NCBI RefSeq assembly: GCF_002150805.1
Contig: NZ_MTBA01000003.1
Location: forward strand, 620,001 to 684,000
From: Oceanospirillum sanctuarii
GTDB lineage: Bacteria; Pseudomonadota; Gammaproteobacteria; Pseudomonadales; Halomonadaceae
DNA: 64,000 nucleotides
Reading direction: 5' to 3'
Of the stretch, positions 48,477 to 60,173 are shown piece after piece (the first letter of the stretch is position 1; each line of letters opens with the position of its first letter). A program made the position numbers and the translations under genes. The notes beneath the pieces are model-generated. The model had not been told where the DNA came from. It worked only from the letters and a program-made list of their open reading frames with translations, and did not search any database.

Positions 48477-49823
48477 ATGGGTCGTAAGTATTTTGGTACC
48501 GATGGTATCCGTGGTCGTGTTGGCGAAGGTGCAGTGACTGCCGAGTTTATGCTGAAGCTGGGTTGGGCGGCCGGTAAGGTGTTTAACCAGAAAGGCCACA
48601 ACAAGATTCTGATTGGTAAAGACACCCGTATCTCGGGTTATATGTTTGAATCTGCGCTGGAAGCGGGTCTTTCAGCAGCGGGTGTTGATGTTTATCTGCT
48701 TGGTCCTATGCCAACACCGGGTATCGCTTACCTGACACGTACTTTCCACGCGCAGGCTGGAATCGTGATCAGTGCTTCTCATAACCCTTTTGAAGATAAC
48801 GGCATTAAATTCTTCTCGGCGCAGGGTACCAAACTGCCGGATGATATCGAGGCGGCTATCGAGGCTCAGCTTGATGAGCCTATGGTGACGGTTAGCCCTG
48901 AAAAACTGGGTAAAGCCAAACGAATTGACGACGCCGCTGGCCGTTATATCGAATTTTGTAAGAGCACCTTCCCGAACGAATTTAATCTGGAAGGGCTTAA
49001 GATCGTGCTCGATTGTGCTCATGGGGCAACCTATCACATTGCACCATCTGTGTTTACAGAGCTCGGTGCCGAAGTCGTTGCTATCGGAGCTAATCCAGAC
49101 GGCCTCAATATCAACAAAGAGGTCGGTTCAACGGCGCCTAAAGCTCTTCAGGCTGCAGTTCTCGAGCATGGTGCAGATTTGGGTATCGCCTTTGATGGTG
49201 ATGGCGACCGAGTCGCCATGGTTGATAAGCAGGGTAATCTGCTGGATGGTGATGATCTGCTCTACATTATCGCCACAGATATGCAGCGTGAAGATATGCT
49301 GTGTGGCGGTGTTGTCGGTACTCTGATGAGTAACTTTGGCTTGGAAAAAGCTTTTGCGGAACTGGATATTCCGTTCACCCGTGCAAAAGTGGGTGATCGT
49401 TATGTTATGGCCGAGCTGAAGGCAAATGACTGGCGTGTAGGTGGTGAAAACTCAGGTCATCTGGTATGTCAGCACGTACAGACCACCGGTGATGGCATTG
49501 TCTCAGCGCTGCAGGTGATGGCTGCGGTAGCCCGTAGTGGAAAGACCCTGGAAGAGTTGCTGGAACCTTTGAATAAACTACCTCAGGTGTTGGTTAATGT
49601 TCGTCTGGGCGACGCTTCTGCAGCAGACGTTCAGGAGGCGGCTCCGGTAAAAGCGAAAATCGCTGAAGTTGAGGCTGCGCTTGAAGGTCGTGGTCGTCTG
49701 CTGCTGCGTCCTTCAGGAACCGAGCCTCTGATTCGGGTGATGACTGAAGGTGAGGATGAAGCGGAAGTAACCGCTTTGGCTGAAGATTTGGCCGCAGTCA
49801 TCGCGCAACAGGTTGCAGGATAA
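48477..49823 (+). CDS. glmM: Phosphoglucosamine mutase
   Basis: GlmM converts glucosamine-6-phosphate to glucosamine-1-phosphate for UDP-GlcNAc, peptidoglycan and LPS. The 448-residue protein starts [15 protein letters not shown]. It has the phosphoserine loop [17 protein letters not shown] (Ser about 102), metal loop FDGDGDRV, sugar-binding GGENSGHL and the phosphate-binding [12 protein letters not shown]. It follows folP by 2 bp, the universal folP-glmM pair. Confidence 0.98.
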   Translation: MGRKYFGTDGIRGRVGEGAVTAEFMLKLGWAAGKVFNQKGHNKILIGKDTRISGYMFESALEAGLSAAGVDVYLLGPMPTPGIAYLTRTFHAQAGIVISASHNPFEDNGIKFFSAQGTKLPDDIEAAIEAQLDEPMVTVSPEKLGKAKRIDDAAGRYIEFCKSTFPNEFNLEGLKIVLDCAHGATYHIAPSVFTELGAEVVAIGANPDGLNINKEVGSTAPKALQAAVLEHGADLGIAFDGDGDRVAMVDKQGNLLDGDDLLYIIATDMQREDMLCGGVVGTLMSNFGLEKAFAELDIPFTRAKVGDRYVMAELKANDWRVGGENSGHLVCQHVQTTGDGIVSALQVMAAVARSGKTLEELLEPLNKLPQVLVNVRLGDASAADVQEAAPVKAKIAEVEAALEGRGRLLLRPSGTEPLIRVMTEGEDEAEVTALAEDLAAVIAQQVAG

Positions 49824-49911
49824 GCAAGAAGTCCGCCGGATAAGGCGGCTTCACCTTGTCAGTCGGGTTGGCATGAAGTAATATTTTGCGCCCTGAAATA
49901 CAGGAATTGTT

Positions 49912-50658
49912 ATGCGTAAGAAAATTGTCGCCGGTAACTGGAAAATGAACGGCTCTTATGAGCTGATTAACTCTCTGGTTCCCGCTCTGGCTGAAGAGGC
50001 CAAACAGTCACAAGCTGAAATTCTGGTTTGTCCGCCATCACTTTTTTTGGGTGATGTGCGTCGTCAGGCTGGCGAGCGTCTGCTGGTTGGTGCTCAAAAC
50101 TGCCATGAGGCTGAGTCCGGCGCATTTACCGGTGAAGTTTCAACCGGAATGCTTGCTGAGCTGCAGTTGAGCCATGTTCTGGTGGGGCACTCTGAGCGTC
50201 GTGCTATTTATGGCGAAACGGATGCTTTGATCGCCCAGAAGACTAAAGCGGCAATCGCGGCTGGTCTGGTAGCGGTTCTTTGTGTGGGTGAAACCCTTGA
50301 AGAACGTGAAAATGGCCGCACGCTTGATGTGGTTCTTGGTCAGGTTAAGGCTGTGGTTGAGCAGCTGGAGCTGGCAGATTGGTCGAAACTGGTTGTCGCT
50401 TACGAGCCGGTTTGGGCGATTGGTACAGGTAAGACAGCAAGCAGCGATCAGGCGCAGGAAGTTCATCGTGCTATTCGTGAGGCCCTGGCAGGTTTCAGTC
50501 AGGAACATGCTGATGCAATGCGCATCCTGTATGGCGGTAGCGTTAAGGCAGCTAATGCAGAAGAGCTGTTTGCTTGCCCTGATATCGATGGCGGCCTTGT
50601 TGGCGGCGCATCGTTGAACGTAGACGAATTTATTTCAATTTGCCGCGCGGCAAATTAA
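49912..50658 (+). CDS. tpiA: Triose-phosphate isomerase
   Basis: TpiA interconverts dihydroxyacetone phosphate and glyceraldehyde-3-phosphate. The 248-residue TIM barrel has the catalytic Lys in VAGNWKMNG, His in VGHSERR, Glu in AYEPVWAIGTGK (flexible loop) and the phosphate loop LYGGSVKAAN and GGLVGGASL. It sits between glmM and secG, as in many gammaproteobacteria outside the enterics. Confidence 0.98.
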   Translation: MRKKIVAGNWKMNGSYELINSLVPALAEEAKQSQAEILVCPPSLFLGDVRRQAGERLLVGAQNCHEAESGAFTGEVSTGMLAELQLSHVLVGHSERRAIYGETDALIAQKTKAAIAAGLVAVLCVGETLEERENGRTLDVVLGQVKAVVEQLELADWSKLVVAYEPVWAIGTGKTASSDQAQEVHRAIREALAGFSQEHADAMRILYGGSVKAANAEELFACPDIDGGLVGGASLNVDEFISICRAAN

Positions 50659-50670
50659 GCATAGGTCGAG

Positions 50671-51039
50671 ATGATGGAAACCGTAATTCTGGCAGTACAC
50701 GTGGTTCTGGCTATCGCTCTGGTGGGTCTGGTAATGATCCAGCAGGGTAAAGGTGCAGAGGCAGGCGCTTCTTTTGGTGGTGGTGCATCACAAACTGTTT
50801 TTGGCAGCACAGGAAGCACTAGCTTTTTGGGTCGCCTTACCGCTATAATTGCGGCCCTGTTTTTCGCTACCAGTCTGGCTCTGGCATTCTATGCCAGTCA
50901 ACAAGCGAAAAGCGCGAGTCAATCTGCTGATACCGGTATCGTAACCGAGCAGGCGCAAAAAGAAGCCCAAGGTGGCCTTCCTGCTCTGGAAGAAGCTGCT
51001 CCGGCACCTGCAGACAGCGATGTTCCTGCAGAGCGTTAA
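50671..51039 (+). CDS. secG: Preprotein translocase subunit SecG
   Basis: SecG is the small accessory subunit of the SecYEG channel. The 122-residue protein has two membrane helices ([20 protein letters not shown] and [19 protein letters not shown]) joined by the conserved cytoplasmic loop [25 protein letters not shown], then an Ala/Glu/Pro-rich tail. It starts 12 bp after tpiA and is followed by two tRNA genes. Confidence 0.95.
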   Translation: MMETVILAVHVVLAIALVGLVMIQQGKGAEAGASFGGGASQTVFGSTGSTSFLGRLTAIIAALFFATSLALAFYASQQAKSASQSADTGIVTEQAQKEAQGGLPALEEAAPAPADSDVPAER

Positions 51040-51115
51040 TTGACTGAAAGTTTCTGAGCGCTGGCTGGTTCAGCGCTTTCGCAAAGTCCGCTGTGACTTT
51101 GTTTGTTCCAGATAT

Positions 51116-51202
51116 GCCGAAGTGGTGGAATTGGTAGACACGCCATCTTGAGGGGGTGGTGACCTTATGGTCGTGCGGGTTCAAGTCCCGCTTTCGGCAC
51201 CA
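51116..51202 (+). tRNA. leuU: tRNA-Leu (anticodon GAG)
   Basis: This 87-nt class II tRNA has acceptor GCCGAAG pairing with TTTCGGC before A-CCA (encoded CCA). The anticodon stem CCATC/GGTGG holds the loop TTGAGGG, with GAG at 51150-51152, and a long variable arm and TTCAAGT T-loop follow. It reads CUC and CUU Leu codons. The position between secG and the nusA operon is the conserved leuU site. Confidence 0.96.
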
Positions 51203-51247
51203 ATTAGCACAGATGCCTGCAATTCGCAGGTATCGGCGCTGGTAAAA

Positions 51248-51265
51248 AATAGTCAGTTGACTATT
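51248..51265. repeat. Perfect palindrome between the two tRNA genes
   Basis: AATAGTCA-GT-TGACTATT: 8-bp arms with a 2-nt centre, between tRNA-Leu and tRNA-fMet. It may be a processing hairpin or a remnant of an element; there is no T-run to support termination. Confidence 0.6.
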
Positions 51266-51300
51266 CTTTGTCTAGCACCTAGAATGTGCACCTTCATTGA

Positions 51301-51377
<77 letters not shown>

Positions 51378-51385
51378 ATTTTCTA

Positions 51386-51420
51386 TAACAAAAAGCCCCT
51401 TTTATAGGGGCTTTTTGTTA
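51386..51420 (+). terminator. Terminator after metY
   Basis: A perfect 14-bp stem, TAACAAAAAGCCCC (51386-51399) with GGGGCTTTTTGTTA (51407-51420), loop TTTTATA. In E. coli this region has a leaky terminator between metY and rimP. Confidence 0.88.
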
Positions 51421-51463
51421 GCTGCAAAAAAGTTCAGCTTTCTTATTTTTTCAGGGTGATTAG

Positions 51464-51925
51464 ATGGCAAAGAAAGAGACTTTGCTGATCGATCTGGCCA
51501 AGCCAGTTGTCGAAGCACTGGGGCTTGAGTTCTGGGGTTTGGAATATAAACCACAGGGCAATCATTCTATGTTACGGGTATTTATCGATGGGCCGGATGG
51601 CGTCACAGTGGATAACTGTGCAGAAGTCAGTCGTCAGCTCAGCGGTGTTCTGGATGTAGAAGACCCGATCAGCAGTGAATATACGCTGGAAGTATCCTCC
51701 CCGGGTATGGATCGTCCTCTGTTTACTCTGGATCAGTTTGCTCGTTACAAGGGCTACAAAGTAGCTCTGAAGCTGAACCTTGCGTATGAAGGAAGACGTA
51801 AATTTTCCGGCATTCTTAACGGCATCGAAGAAGATGAGGTGCTGGTTGTAGTCGATCAGGAAGAGTACTGTTTTCCAATCGAGAATATTGAGCAGGCTCG
51901 GATAGTGCCGCAGTTTGATAACTAA
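51464..51925 (+). CDS. rimP: Ribosome maturation factor RimP
   Basis: RimP helps mature the 30S subunit. The 153-residue protein has the N-terminal alpha/beta domain (VVEALGLEFWGLEYKPQGNHSMLRVFIDGPDGVTVDNCAEVSRQL) and the SH3-like C-terminal domain (YTLEVSSPGMDRPL...FSGILNGIEEDEVLV). It starts the rimP-nusA-infB-rbfA-truB operon and lies 23 bp before nusA. Confidence 0.96.
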   Translation: MAKKETLLIDLAKPVVEALGLEFWGLEYKPQGNHSMLRVFIDGPDGVTVDNCAEVSRQLSGVLDVEDPISSEYTLEVSSPGMDRPLFTLDQFARYKGYKVALKLNLAYEGRRKFSGILNGIEEDEVLVVVDQEEYCFPIENIEQARIVPQFDN

Positions 51926-51948
51926 GGACTTTTTGTTGAGGCAATGGC

Positions 51949-53442
51949 ATGAGTAAAGAGATTCTTCTGGTAGTAGATGCCGTTTCAAACGAGAAAGGCG
52001 TTTCCAAAGAAGTGATTTTTGAGGCGATCGAATTAGCTCTGGCTAGTGCCTCCAAAAAGCGTTTCGAAGATGAAGAGGCGGACGTCCGCGTAGCAATTGA
52101 CCGTAAAACAGGCGATTACGATACCTTCCGTCGCTGGACAATTGTTGAAGATATTGAGCTGGATGATGTGGATTATGAGATCTCACTGACGAATGCTCAG
52201 AAGAAAGACCCTTCATTGAATCTGGGCGATGTGATTGAAGAGCAGATCGAATCGATCGCTTTTGGTCGTATCGCTGCGCAGACCGCTAAGCAGGTTATCG
52301 TTCAGAAAGTACGTGAAGCAGAGCGCGCAGAGATCGTGCGTCAGTATTCCGAGCGTGAAGGCGAAATCGTTAACGGTACTGTTAAGAAGACCACACGTGA
52401 CGGCGTTATTGTTGATCTGGGCAACAACGCAGAAGGCTACCTGCCTCGCGATGAGATGATTGCCGGTGAAAAATACCGCATGAACGATCGTGTTCGTGCA
52501 CTTCTGGCTGAAGTACGTCCGGACGCTCGTTCCGGTCAGCTGCTGCTGAGTCGTGCCCGTTCGCAGTTCCTGATTGAACTGTTCCGTATCGAAGTTCCTG
52601 AGATTGCAGAACAGCTGATTGAGATTCGTGGCGCAGCCCGCGATCCGGGCCTGCGTGCCAAGATCGCGGTTAAAACCAACGACAAGCGTATCGACCCTGT
52701 TGGTGCCTGTGTTGGTATGCGCGGTTCCCGTGTTCAGGCGGTTTCCTCTGAACTGGGTAACGAGCGTGTTGATATTGTTATGTGGGATGACAACCCTGCC
52801 CAGCTGGTAATCAATGCAATGGCTCCGGCCGAAGTAGCGTCCATTATTGTTGATGAAGACAAGAATGAGATGGATGTTGCCGTTGATTCCGAAAACCTGG
52901 CACAAGCGATCGGCCGTAACGGTCAGAACGTTCGTCTGGCGAGTGAGCTGACGGGCTGGAAGATCAACGTTATGACCGAAGAAGAAGCTGAAGCCAAGCA
53001 GGGCGAAGAGTTCGACAGCGTTGTTCAGATCTTTATCAACCATTTGGATGTTGATGAGGAGCTGGCACGCGTACTGGTTGAAGAAGGTTTCACCAGTCTG
53101 GAAGAAGTGGCCTATGTGCCAATCGATGAAATGTTGGCCATTGAAGGCTTTGATGAAGATTTAGTTAAAGAACTGCGCAGCCGTGCAAAAGATGAGCTGC
53201 TGAATCTGGCGATTGCTGATGAAGAGCAACTGGAAGATTCTGAACCAGCTGAAGATCTGTTGAATATGGAAGGTATCGATAAGCACCTTGCATATGTATT
53301 AGCAAGTAAAGGTATCTGTACCATGGAAGATCTTGCTGAACAGTCCATTGACGACTTGCTTGATATTGATGGTATGTCTGAGGAAAAAGCCGGCCAGTTA
53401 ATTATGACGGCCCGTGCACCTTGGTTTGAGGGCGGCGAGTAA
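51949..53442 (+). CDS. nusA: Transcription termination/antitermination protein NusA
   Basis: NusA binds RNA polymerase and nascent RNA. The 497-residue protein has the N-terminal polymerase-binding domain, an S1 domain ([28 protein letters not shown]), KH1/KH2 domains ([27 protein letters not shown] and [15 protein letters not shown]), and two C-terminal acidic HhH repeats ([21 protein letters not shown] and [21 protein letters not shown]), the AR domains found in gammaproteobacteria. Confidence 0.98.
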   Translation: MSKEILLVVDAVSNEKGVSKEVIFEAIELALASASKKRFEDEEADVRVAIDRKTGDYDTFRRWTIVEDIELDDVDYEISLTNAQKKDPSLNLGDVIEEQIESIAFGRIAAQTAKQVIVQKVREAERAEIVRQYSEREGEIVNGTVKKTTRDGVIVDLGNNAEGYLPRDEMIAGEKYRMNDRVRALLAEVRPDARSGQLLLSRARSQFLIELFRIEVPEIAEQLIEIRGAARDPGLRAKIAVKTNDKRIDPVGACVGMRGSRVQAVSSELGNERVDIVMWDDNPAQLVINAMAPAEVASIIVDEDKNEMDVAVDSENLAQAIGRNGQNVRLASELTGWKINVMTEEEAEAKQGEEFDSVVQIFINHLDVDEELARVLVEEGFTSLEEVAYVPIDEMLAIEGFDEDLVKELRSRAKDELLNLAIADEEQLEDSEPAEDLLNMEGIDKHLAYVLASKGICTMEDLAEQSIDDLLDIDGMSEEKAGQLIMTARAPWFEGGE

Positions 53443-53470
53443 GCGCAGCAAAGTCACAGGAGAAGAATGA

Positions 53471-55921
53471 ATGGCAGAATCAACCGTAAAAGAGTTTGCT
53501 GAAAGTGTTGGCCGACCTGTGGAACGTTTGCTGGAGCAGATGAGCGAAGCAGGCCTGCCACATAAGAAAGCGGATCAGCCGGTTTCAGAGCAAGACAAGC
53601 AAACCCTTCTGAACCACCTGAAAGAAAGTCACGGTGGTAAAGCGAGTGAGCCGGGTAAGATCACCCTGAAGCGTCGTACTACGACTAAGCTGAAAGCGGG
53701 TGCTGGCAAGAAAACCGTTAATATTGAAGTGCGTAAAAAGCGTACTTACGTGAAGCGCCCTGAAGTTGATCAGGCTGCGGAAGAAGAAGCGAAGAAAAAA
53801 GCGGAAGAAGAAGCAAGACTGCAGGCTGAGCAGGAAGCAAAACGTCAGGCAGAAGCTAAACGTAAAGCTGAAGAGCAAAAAGCACAGTCAGCAGCTCCTG
53901 CTGCACCTGTTGAAGCGGCTCCAGCGCCTTCTGAAGCACCTGCTAAGAAGTTCCGTGATGAAGACACTTCTGGTGGCAACAAGCCGGGTAAAGGCAAGAA
54001 AACAGCTGCCAAGCCAGAGTATGGCGAGCGTAAGAAAGAGAAAGAAAACGCTCCTCGTCGCGGCAAGAAAGAAGTACGCAGCGCTAAGAAAAATGCTCGT
54101 CGCGGTAGTGATAACCGTAACAACGGTCCTAAGCGTGAGCACGGTTTCGAGAAACCGGCAGCACCTATCGTACGTGAAGTAGCGATCCCTGAAGCGATCA
54201 CAGTTGCTGAACTGGCTGACAAAATGGCCGTTAAAGCTGCTGAAGTGATCAAGGTGATGTTCAAGATGGGCGCCATGGTTACCATTAACCAGGTGATCGA
54301 TCAGGAAACCGCTCAGATCGTCGTTGAAGAGATGGGGCACAAGTTCAAACTGCTGAACGACAACGCTCTGGAAGACGAAGTTCTGGACAACATCAGCTAC
54401 GACGGCCACGAAGTAACTCGTGCTCCGGTTGTTACCGTAATGGGTCACGTTGACCACGGTAAAACCTCGCTGCTGGATTACATCCGTCGCGCTAAAGTTG
54501 CATCCGGCGAGTCCGGTGGTATTACCCAGCACATCGGTGCATACCACGTTGAGACGGGTCACGGCATGATCACCTTCCTGGATACTCCGGGACACGCGGC
54601 CTTTACTGCGATGCGTGCACGTGGTGCGAAAGCAACTGACGTTGTAATTCTGGTTGTCGCTGCAGACGATGGTGTGATGCCTCAGACTGAAGAAGCGATC
54701 CATCACGCGAAAGCGGCTGGCGTACCTATCGTTGTAGCTGTTAACAAAATTGATAAAGAAGCGGCTGATCCGGATCGTGTTAAGACCGAACTGGCTGCTA
54801 AAGAAGTTATCCCGGAAGATTGGGGTGGCGACGTTCAGTTTATCCACGTATCCGCCAAATCTGGTCAGGGTATCGATGAGCTGCTGGACGCAGTACTGCT
54901 GCAATCTGAAATTCTGGAGCTGAAAGCGGTTCCTGAAGCACCGGCTAAAGGTGTGGTTGTAGAAGCGCGTCTGGATAAAGGTCGTGGTCCTGTATCCACC
55001 GTTTTGGTTCAGAACGGTACTCTGCGTAAGGGTGACATGGTTCTGGCAGGTCTGAACTACGGTCGTGTACGTGCTCTGATTGATGAGAACGGTAAGCCGA
55101 TCGATGAAGCAGGTCCTGCGATTCCGGTTGAGATTCTGGGTCTGGACGGCACGCCTGATGCGGGTGATGAGTTCACCGTAGTACAGGATGAGCGTAAAGC
55201 CCGTGAAGTTGCACTGTTCCGTCAGGGTAAATTCCGTGATGTGAAACTGGCTCGTCAGCAGGCGGCTAAGCTGGAGAACATGTTCGAGAACATGGCGAAA
55301 GGCGAAGTTGCTAACCTGAACATCGTACTGAAAACTGACGTACGTGGCTCTCTGGAAGCGATCTCTGCAGCACTGCTGGATCTGTCTACCGATGAAGTGA
55401 AGGTGAACATCATCTCTTCCGGTGTAGGTGGTATTGCTGAAACTGACGCTAACCTGGCTCTGGCTTCCAGCGCGATTCTGGTTGGTTTCAACGTTCGTGC
55501 TGATGCAACCGCCCGTAGCATTGTTGAACGTGAAGAGATTGATCTGCGCTACTACAGCGTGATCTATGAACTGATCGATCACGTTAAACAAGCGATGACC
55601 GGTATGCTGGCTCCTGAATACAAAGAAGAGATCGTGGGTATCGCTGAAGTACGCGATGTATTCCGTTCTCCGAAGCTGGGTGCTATTGCAGGTTGTATGG
55701 TTGTTGAAGGTACGGTTTACCGCAGCAAGAAGATCCGTGTACTGCGTGACAACGTTGTAATCTACGAAGGCGAGCTGGAATCCCTGCGTCGCTTTAAAGA
55801 TGACGTTAACGAAGTTCGTAACGGCGTTGAGTGTGGTATCGGTGTTAAGAACTACAACGATGTTAAAGAAGGCGACAAGATCGAAGTCTTTGACAAAGTT
55901 AAAGTTGAGCGCACCCTGTAA
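53471..55921 (+). CDS. infB: Translation initiation factor IF-2
   Basis: IF-2 is the GTPase that brings fMet-tRNA to the 30S subunit. The 816-residue protein has an IF2_N domain ([24 protein letters not shown]), a long Glu/Lys/Ala/Arg-rich linker (about residues 95-235) and a second IF2_N-like segment. The G domain has [20 protein letters not shown] and NKIDKE, and domains II-IV end VKVERTL. The ATG is 28 bp after nusA. Confidence 0.98.
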   Translation: MAESTVKEFAESVGRPVERLLEQMSEAGLPHKKADQPVSEQDKQTLLNHLKESHGGKASEPGKITLKRRTTTKLKAGAGKKTVNIEVRKKRTYVKRPEVDQAAEEEAKKKAEEEARLQAEQEAKRQAEAKRKAEEQKAQSAAPAAPVEAAPAPSEAPAKKFRDEDTSGGNKPGKGKKTAAKPEYGERKKEKENAPRRGKKEVRSAKKNARRGSDNRNNGPKREHGFEKPAAPIVREVAIPEAITVAELADKMAVKAAEVIKVMFKMGAMVTINQVIDQETAQIVVEEMGHKFKLLNDNALEDEVLDNISYDGHEVTRAPVVTVMGHVDHGKTSLLDYIRRAKVASGESGGITQHIGAYHVETGHGMITFLDTPGHAAFTAMRARGAKATDVVILVVAADDGVMPQTEEAIHHAKAAGVPIVVAVNKIDKEAADPDRVKTELAAKEVIPEDWGGDVQFIHVSAKSGQGIDELLDAVLLQSEILELKAVPEAPAKGVVVEARLDKGRGPVSTVLVQNGTLRKGDMVLAGLNYGRVRALIDENGKPIDEAGPAIPVEILGLDGTPDAGDEFTVVQDERKAREVALFRQGKFRDVKLARQQAAKLENMFENMAKGEVANLNIVLKTDVRGSLEAISAALLDLSTDEVKVNIISSGVGGIAETDANLALASSAILVGFNVRADATARSIVEREEIDLRYYSVIYELIDHVKQAMTGMLAPEYKEEIVGIAEVRDVFRSPKLGAIAGCMVVEGTVYRSKKIRVLRDNVVIYEGELESLRRFKDDVNEVRNGVECGIGVKNYNDVKEGDKIEVFDKVKVERTL

Positions 55922-55966
55922 CTTTACTCTTTAGGCACTTAATTAAGAGCCGAGGAAAAAAGCTGA

Positions 55967-56389
55967 ATGTCCCGTGAGTTCAAACGAACGGACCGAATTG
56001 CTGAGCAGCTCCAGAAGGAGCTAGCTCAGATAATTCAGTTTGAAATTAAAGACCCGCGTCTGGGAATGGTAACCGTGAATGACGTTCAGATCAGTCGTGA
56101 TCTGAGCTTCGCAAACGTCTACATTACTGTTCTGGGTAAAGACAGCGCTGAAGAAGCGAAAGAAGATCTGGCAGTACTTAACCGTGCAGCAGGTTTTCTG
56201 CGTCGTGAAATCGGCAAGGCCGTTAAACTGCGTATCGTCCCTCAGCTGAAGTTTGATTATGACTCCAGCCTGGTGCGTGGCCGTAAGCTGTCCAGCCTGA
56301 TTGAGGAAGCAGTTGCTGCCGATAAATCACGCATCTCTCCTGAGACAGACACCCCTTCAGAACACAACAACGATTCATCGGAGGATTAA
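55967..56389 (+). CDS. rbfA: Ribosome-binding factor A
   Basis: RbfA is a KH-fold cold-shock protein needed for late 30S maturation. The 140-residue product has RIAEQLQKELAQIIQFEIKDPRLGMVTVNDVQISRDLSFANVYIT and LRIVPQLKFDYDSSLVRG, then an acidic tail (SPETDTPSEHNNDSSED). It lies between infB and truB, 6 bp before the latter. Confidence 0.97.
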   Translation: MSREFKRTDRIAEQLQKELAQIIQFEIKDPRLGMVTVNDVQISRDLSFANVYITVLGKDSAEEAKEDLAVLNRAAGFLRREIGKAVKLRIVPQLKFDYDSSLVRGRKLSSLIEEAVAADKSRISPETDTPSEHNNDSSED

Positions 56390-56395
56390 TCTCCG

Positions 56396-57310
56396 GTGGC
56401 TCGTCGTGGTAAAGGCCGGAATATCTCCGGCGTCCTTCTGCTGAATAAACCCAAAGGTATTTCCAGTAACCGCGCCCTTCAGCGCGTGCGTGCCATGCTG
56501 AATGCAAGCAAGGCCGGCCATACGGGTAATCTTGACCCTATGGCAACCGGACTACTGCCTTTGTGTTTTGGCGAAGCGACTAAGTTTTCAAGTTACCTGC
56601 TGGACGCAGACAAAGCCTATATCGCAACCGCCCGACTGGGTCAGGTCTCCGATACCGGTGATGCGGAAGGTAATATCATTCAGGAACGCCCTGTGCCTGA
56701 GCTTAATGAAGTTCAGATCAAAGAAGCTATGGCGCGTTTTCTGGGGGATATTGAGCAGGTACCGCCGATGTATTCGGCGCTCAAACAGAATGGCCAGCCG
56801 TTGTACAAGCTTGCCCGTGAAGGTAAGACGGTAGAGCGTAAGGCTCGCAGCGTCACCATTTTTGATCTCGAACTGATCGAATGGAATGCACCGGATCTGA
56901 CTTTCTCTGTTCGTTGCTCCAAGGGCACCTATGTTCGCACACTGGCGGAAGATATTGGTGAGACCTTAGGTTGTGGCGCGCATCTGGTGATGTTGCACCG
57001 TACTCATACCGGTGGTTTTACCGGGGATGAGATGCTGGAGTTTGATCGCCTGCAGGCGGAAAGAGATCTGGAACAATCTCTTGACGGATATCTGCTGGAC
57101 ACCGACATTCTGGTGGCGCATTTTCCGAAGAAAGATTTGTCTGCGGAGGAAACTGCGCGTATCCTCCACGGCCAGGATATCGCCTGTGATCAGGTGTATG
57201 CCAATAAAGTTCGTTTGTACGATGATCAGGGCCGTTTTATCGGTCTTGCTGAATCGGCAGAAGCCGGTCGTCTGCAACCCAAACGACTGGTGGTGTTCGA
57301 AGAGCAGTGA
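56396..57310 (+). CDS. truB: tRNA pseudouridine-55 synthase
   Basis: TruB makes the universal T-loop pseudouridine at U55. The 304-residue protein has GVLLLNKPKGISSN, the catalytic Asp in GHTGNLDPMATGLLP, YIATARLGQVSDTGDAEG, and the RCSKGTYVRTLAEDIG segment. A C-terminal PUA-like domain follows. The start is GTG 56396, with GGAGG bases upstream inside the rbfA 3' end. It is followed by rpsO with a 153-bp gap. Confidence 0.97.
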   Translation: MARRGKGRNISGVLLLNKPKGISSNRALQRVRAMLNASKAGHTGNLDPMATGLLPLCFGEATKFSSYLLDADKAYIATARLGQVSDTGDAEGNIIQERPVPELNEVQIKEAMARFLGDIEQVPPMYSALKQNGQPLYKLAREGKTVERKARSVTIFDLELIEWNAPDLTFSVRCSKGTYVRTLAEDIGETLGCGAHLVMLHRTHTGGFTGDEMLEFDRLQAERDLEQSLDGYLLDTDILVAHFPKKDLSAEETARILHGQDIACDQVYANKVRLYDDQGRFIGLAESAEAGRLQPKRLVVFEEQ

Positions 57311-57463
57311 TCCTGCTCTGAGAACAACAAACACAGATTTCCATGTCCCGCCGTTACCGGTCTGTGGACAGGACTGCTTCAGTCAGAGGCAAAGTTAGGA
57401 TAACTGTAAATATGCGCGGTTACCCTGAATTTATATTTCGCATATTTTATCAGGAGAAGCATC

Positions 57464-57733
57464 ATGGCTTTAACTGCAGAAAAGAAAGCAGAAATCGTTA
57501 AAGAATACGCACGTGGCGAAGGCGACACTGGTTCCCCAGAGGTTCAGGTTGCACTGCTGACGTTCAACATCAACGGTCTGCAGGATCACTTCAAAGCGAA
57601 CAAACAGGATCACCACTCCCGTCGTGGTCTGATTCGCATGGTTAACCAGCGTCGTAAGCTGCTGGACTACCTGAAGAAGAAAGATCTGGGTCGTTACAGC
57701 GATCTGATCAAGCGTCTGGGTCTGCGTCGCTAA
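57464..57733 (+). CDS. rpsO: Ribosomal protein uS15
   Basis: The 89-residue small-subunit protein binds the central domain of 16S rRNA. It shows [33 protein letters not shown] and the terminal [25 protein letters not shown] and LGLRR segments. AGGAGAAG lies upstream. The following terminator separates most rpsO message from pnp, as in E. coli. Confidence 0.98.
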   Translation: MALTAEKKAEIVKEYARGEGDTGSPEVQVALLTFNINGLQDHFKANKQDHHSRRGLIRMVNQRRKLLDYLKKKDLGRYSDLIKRLGLRR

Positions 57734-57805
57734 TACGACGTTGTCCGTAGGACTCCGGCAGCTTTTTTCGTCACAATTTTGTGGCGGATAAATGTTTGCC
57801 CTCTG

Positions 57806-57834
57806 AAGCCCGCTATCACTTTGATAGCGGGCTT
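57806..57834 (+). terminator. Intrinsic terminator between rpsO and pnp
   Basis: AAGCCCGCTATCA (57806-57818), loop CTT, TGATAGCGGGCTT (57822-57834), followed by CTTTGT: a perfect 13-bp stem with a weak T-run, probably partial read-through into pnp. Confidence 0.85.
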
Positions 57835-57889
57835 CTTTGTGTGAAAATAGCGCACACATGAAAGCAATAGACATTGGAAGGAAATTACC

Positions 57890-60007
57890 GTGAATCCGGT
57901 TACTAAGACATTTACTTACGGCAATCAGACCGTAACACTCGAAACGGGTCGTATCGCCCGTCAGGCTACTGGTGCAGTTATGGTTACTATGGGCAGCACC
58001 TCTGTGCTGTGTACTGTAGTAGCGAAAAAAGATGTATCGCCGGACGCGGGATTTTTTCCATTGTCTGTTCACTACCAGGAAAAGACTTACGCAGTAGGTA
58101 AGATCCCTGGTGGTTACTTCAAGCGTGAAGGCCGCCCGACTGAAAACGAGACACTGACTTCCCGTCTGATCGACCGTCCGATTCGTCCTCTGTTCCCGAA
58201 CGGCTTTATGAACGAAGTACAGGTTATCTGTACTGTTATGTCTGCCGATAAGGACAACAATCCTGATATCGCTGCAATGATCGGTACTTCTGCTGCGCTG
58301 GCAGTTTCCGGTGTACCTTTCAGCGGTCCTCTGGGTGCTGCGCGCGTTGGTTTCACTGACGACGAAGGTTACATCCTGAACCCAAGCAACGAAAAACTGG
58401 AAGAGTCTCTTCTGGACATGGTTGTTGCCGGTACTGAAAGTGCGGTACTGATGGTTGAGTCTGAAGCAGAAGAGCTGACTGAAGACGAGATGCTGGGTGC
58501 GGTTCTGTTTGCTCATAAAGAGCTGCAGGCTGTGAATGTAGCGATCAAAGAGTTCGCTGCTGAAGTTGGCACTCCTGCATGGGATTGGCAACCTGCGGCA
58601 GAAGACACAGAGACCAAGCAACTGGTTTCTCTGGCTTACGCTGACAAGATTAAAGACGCGTACAAGATCACTGTTAAACAGGATCGTTACGCTCAACTGG
58701 GCGAGCTGAAAGCAGAAGCGGTTGAGAAACTGGCTAATGAAGAAGGCCCGACTGCTGACGCGATCAAGTCTGCATTCGCAAGCATTGAAAAACAGGTTGT
58801 TCGTCAGTCTGTGGTAAATGGTGAGCCTCGTATCGACGGTCGTGATCAGGATACTGTTCGTGATATCCGCGTTGAAGTAGGCATGCTGCAGAAGACTCAC
58901 GGTTCTGCTCTGTTTACCCGTGGTGAAACTCAGGCGATCGTTACTGCAACTCTGGGTACTGCCCGTGATGCACAGATCAGCGAGTCTCTGGCTGGTGAAG
59001 TTCGCGACCCGTTCATGCTGCACTACAACTTCCCTCCATACTCTGTAGGTGAAGCTGGCTTCATGGGTGGTCCTAAGCGTCGTGAAATCGGTCACGGTCG
59101 TCTGGCTCGTCGTGGTGTTCAGGCGGTTCTGCCGACTGAAGAAGAATTCCCGTACTCCATCCGTGTGGTATCTGAGATCACTGAATCTAACGGTTCCAGC
59201 TCTATGGCTTCCGTATGTGGTGCGTCTCTGGCTCTGATGGACGCTGGTGTACCTCTGAAAGCACCAGTTGCCGGTATCGCTATGGGTCTGGTTAAAGAAG
59301 GCGAAGGTTTCGCTGTACTGACCGACATTCTGGGTGACGAAGATCACCTGGGTGATATGGACTTTAAAGTTGCCGGTACTGCTGAAGGTATCACTGCTCT
59401 GCAGATGGATATCAAGATTGAAGGTATCAACGAAGAGATCATGGAGGTGGCTCTGCAGCGCGCAAACAAAGCACGTCTGCACATCCTGGGTGAAATGAAC
59501 AAAGTGATCAGCGAAGGTCGTGAAGATCTGTCTGAGAACGCACCTGCGATGACCACCATCAAGATCGATCCTGAGAAAATCCGTGACGTTATCGGTAAAG
59601 GTGGCGCGACTATCCGTTCACTGTGTGAGCGTACCGGTGCTTCTATCGATATCGACGACAATGGTCTGGTTAAGATCTACGCAGAAAACAAAGCGGCAGC
59701 ACAGATGGCGATCAACGAGATTGCTGGTATCACTGCTGAAGCTGAAATCGGTACTGTGTACAAAGGTAAGGTTGTTCGTCTGGCGGACTTCGGTGCCTTC
59801 GTTAACTTCCTGCCGGGTCAGGACGGTCTGGTGCACATCTCTCAGATTGCGCAAGAGCGTGTTAACGCTGTAAGCGATTACCTGAAAGAAGGTGATATGG
59901 TTGCTGTTAAAGTTCTGGACGTGGACAACCGTGGCCGCGTTAAGCTGAGCATTAAAGAAGTAACCGACGAAGAGAAAGCAGCGACTCTGGCAGAAGCTGC
60001 AGAGTAA
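57890..60007 (+). CDS. pnp: Polyribonucleotide nucleotidyltransferase
   Basis: PNPase is the phosphorolytic 3'-5' exonuclease of the degradosome. The 705-residue protein has two RNase PH domains ([38 protein letters not shown]; second with [19 protein letters not shown] and [19 protein letters not shown]), a helical linker, a KH domain ([25 protein letters not shown]) and an S1 domain ([31 protein letters not shown]). The start is GTG 57890 with GGAAGGA upstream. Confidence 0.98.
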   Translation: MNPVTKTFTYGNQTVTLETGRIARQATGAVMVTMGSTSVLCTVVAKKDVSPDAGFFPLSVHYQEKTYAVGKIPGGYFKREGRPTENETLTSRLIDRPIRPLFPNGFMNEVQVICTVMSADKDNNPDIAAMIGTSAALAVSGVPFSGPLGAARVGFTDDEGYILNPSNEKLEESLLDMVVAGTESAVLMVESEAEELTEDEMLGAVLFAHKELQAVNVAIKEFAAEVGTPAWDWQPAAEDTETKQLVSLAYADKIKDAYKITVKQDRYAQLGELKAEAVEKLANEEGPTADAIKSAFASIEKQVVRQSVVNGEPRIDGRDQDTVRDIRVEVGMLQKTHGSALFTRGETQAIVTATLGTARDAQISESLAGEVRDPFMLHYNFPPYSVGEAGFMGGPKRREIGHGRLARRGVQAVLPTEEEFPYSIRVVSEITESNGSSSMASVCGASLALMDAGVPLKAPVAGIAMGLVKEGEGFAVLTDILGDEDHLGDMDFKVAGTAEGITALQMDIKIEGINEEIMEVALQRANKARLHILGEMNKVISEGREDLSENAPAMTTIKIDPEKIRDVIGKGGATIRSLCERTGASIDIDDNGLVKIYAENKAAAQMAINEIAGITAEAEIGTVYKGKVVRLADFGAFVNFLPGQDGLVHISQIAQERVNAVSDYLKEGDMVAVKVLDVDNRGRVKLSIKEVTDEEKAATLAEAAE

Positions 60008-60067
60008 GACTCGCTCTTGGTCTTCAGGCGTCTGTTTTTGATATCAAAGGCAGACTCCTGATAAAAG

Positions 60068-60105
60068 AAAACCTCGCAAAGCTGATGCAGCCATTGCGAG
60101 GTTTT
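60068..60105 (+). terminator. Intrinsic terminator of pnp
   Basis: AAAACCTCGCAA (60068-60079) pairs with TTGCGAGGTTTT (60094-60105), 14-nt loop, T-run after. Confidence 0.9.
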
Positions 60106-60173
60106 TTTATGTCTGCTGTTTGTGCAGCACAGTAACCTGCGGCAAGCAGGCTACTGTCAATGCAAAGTGATGC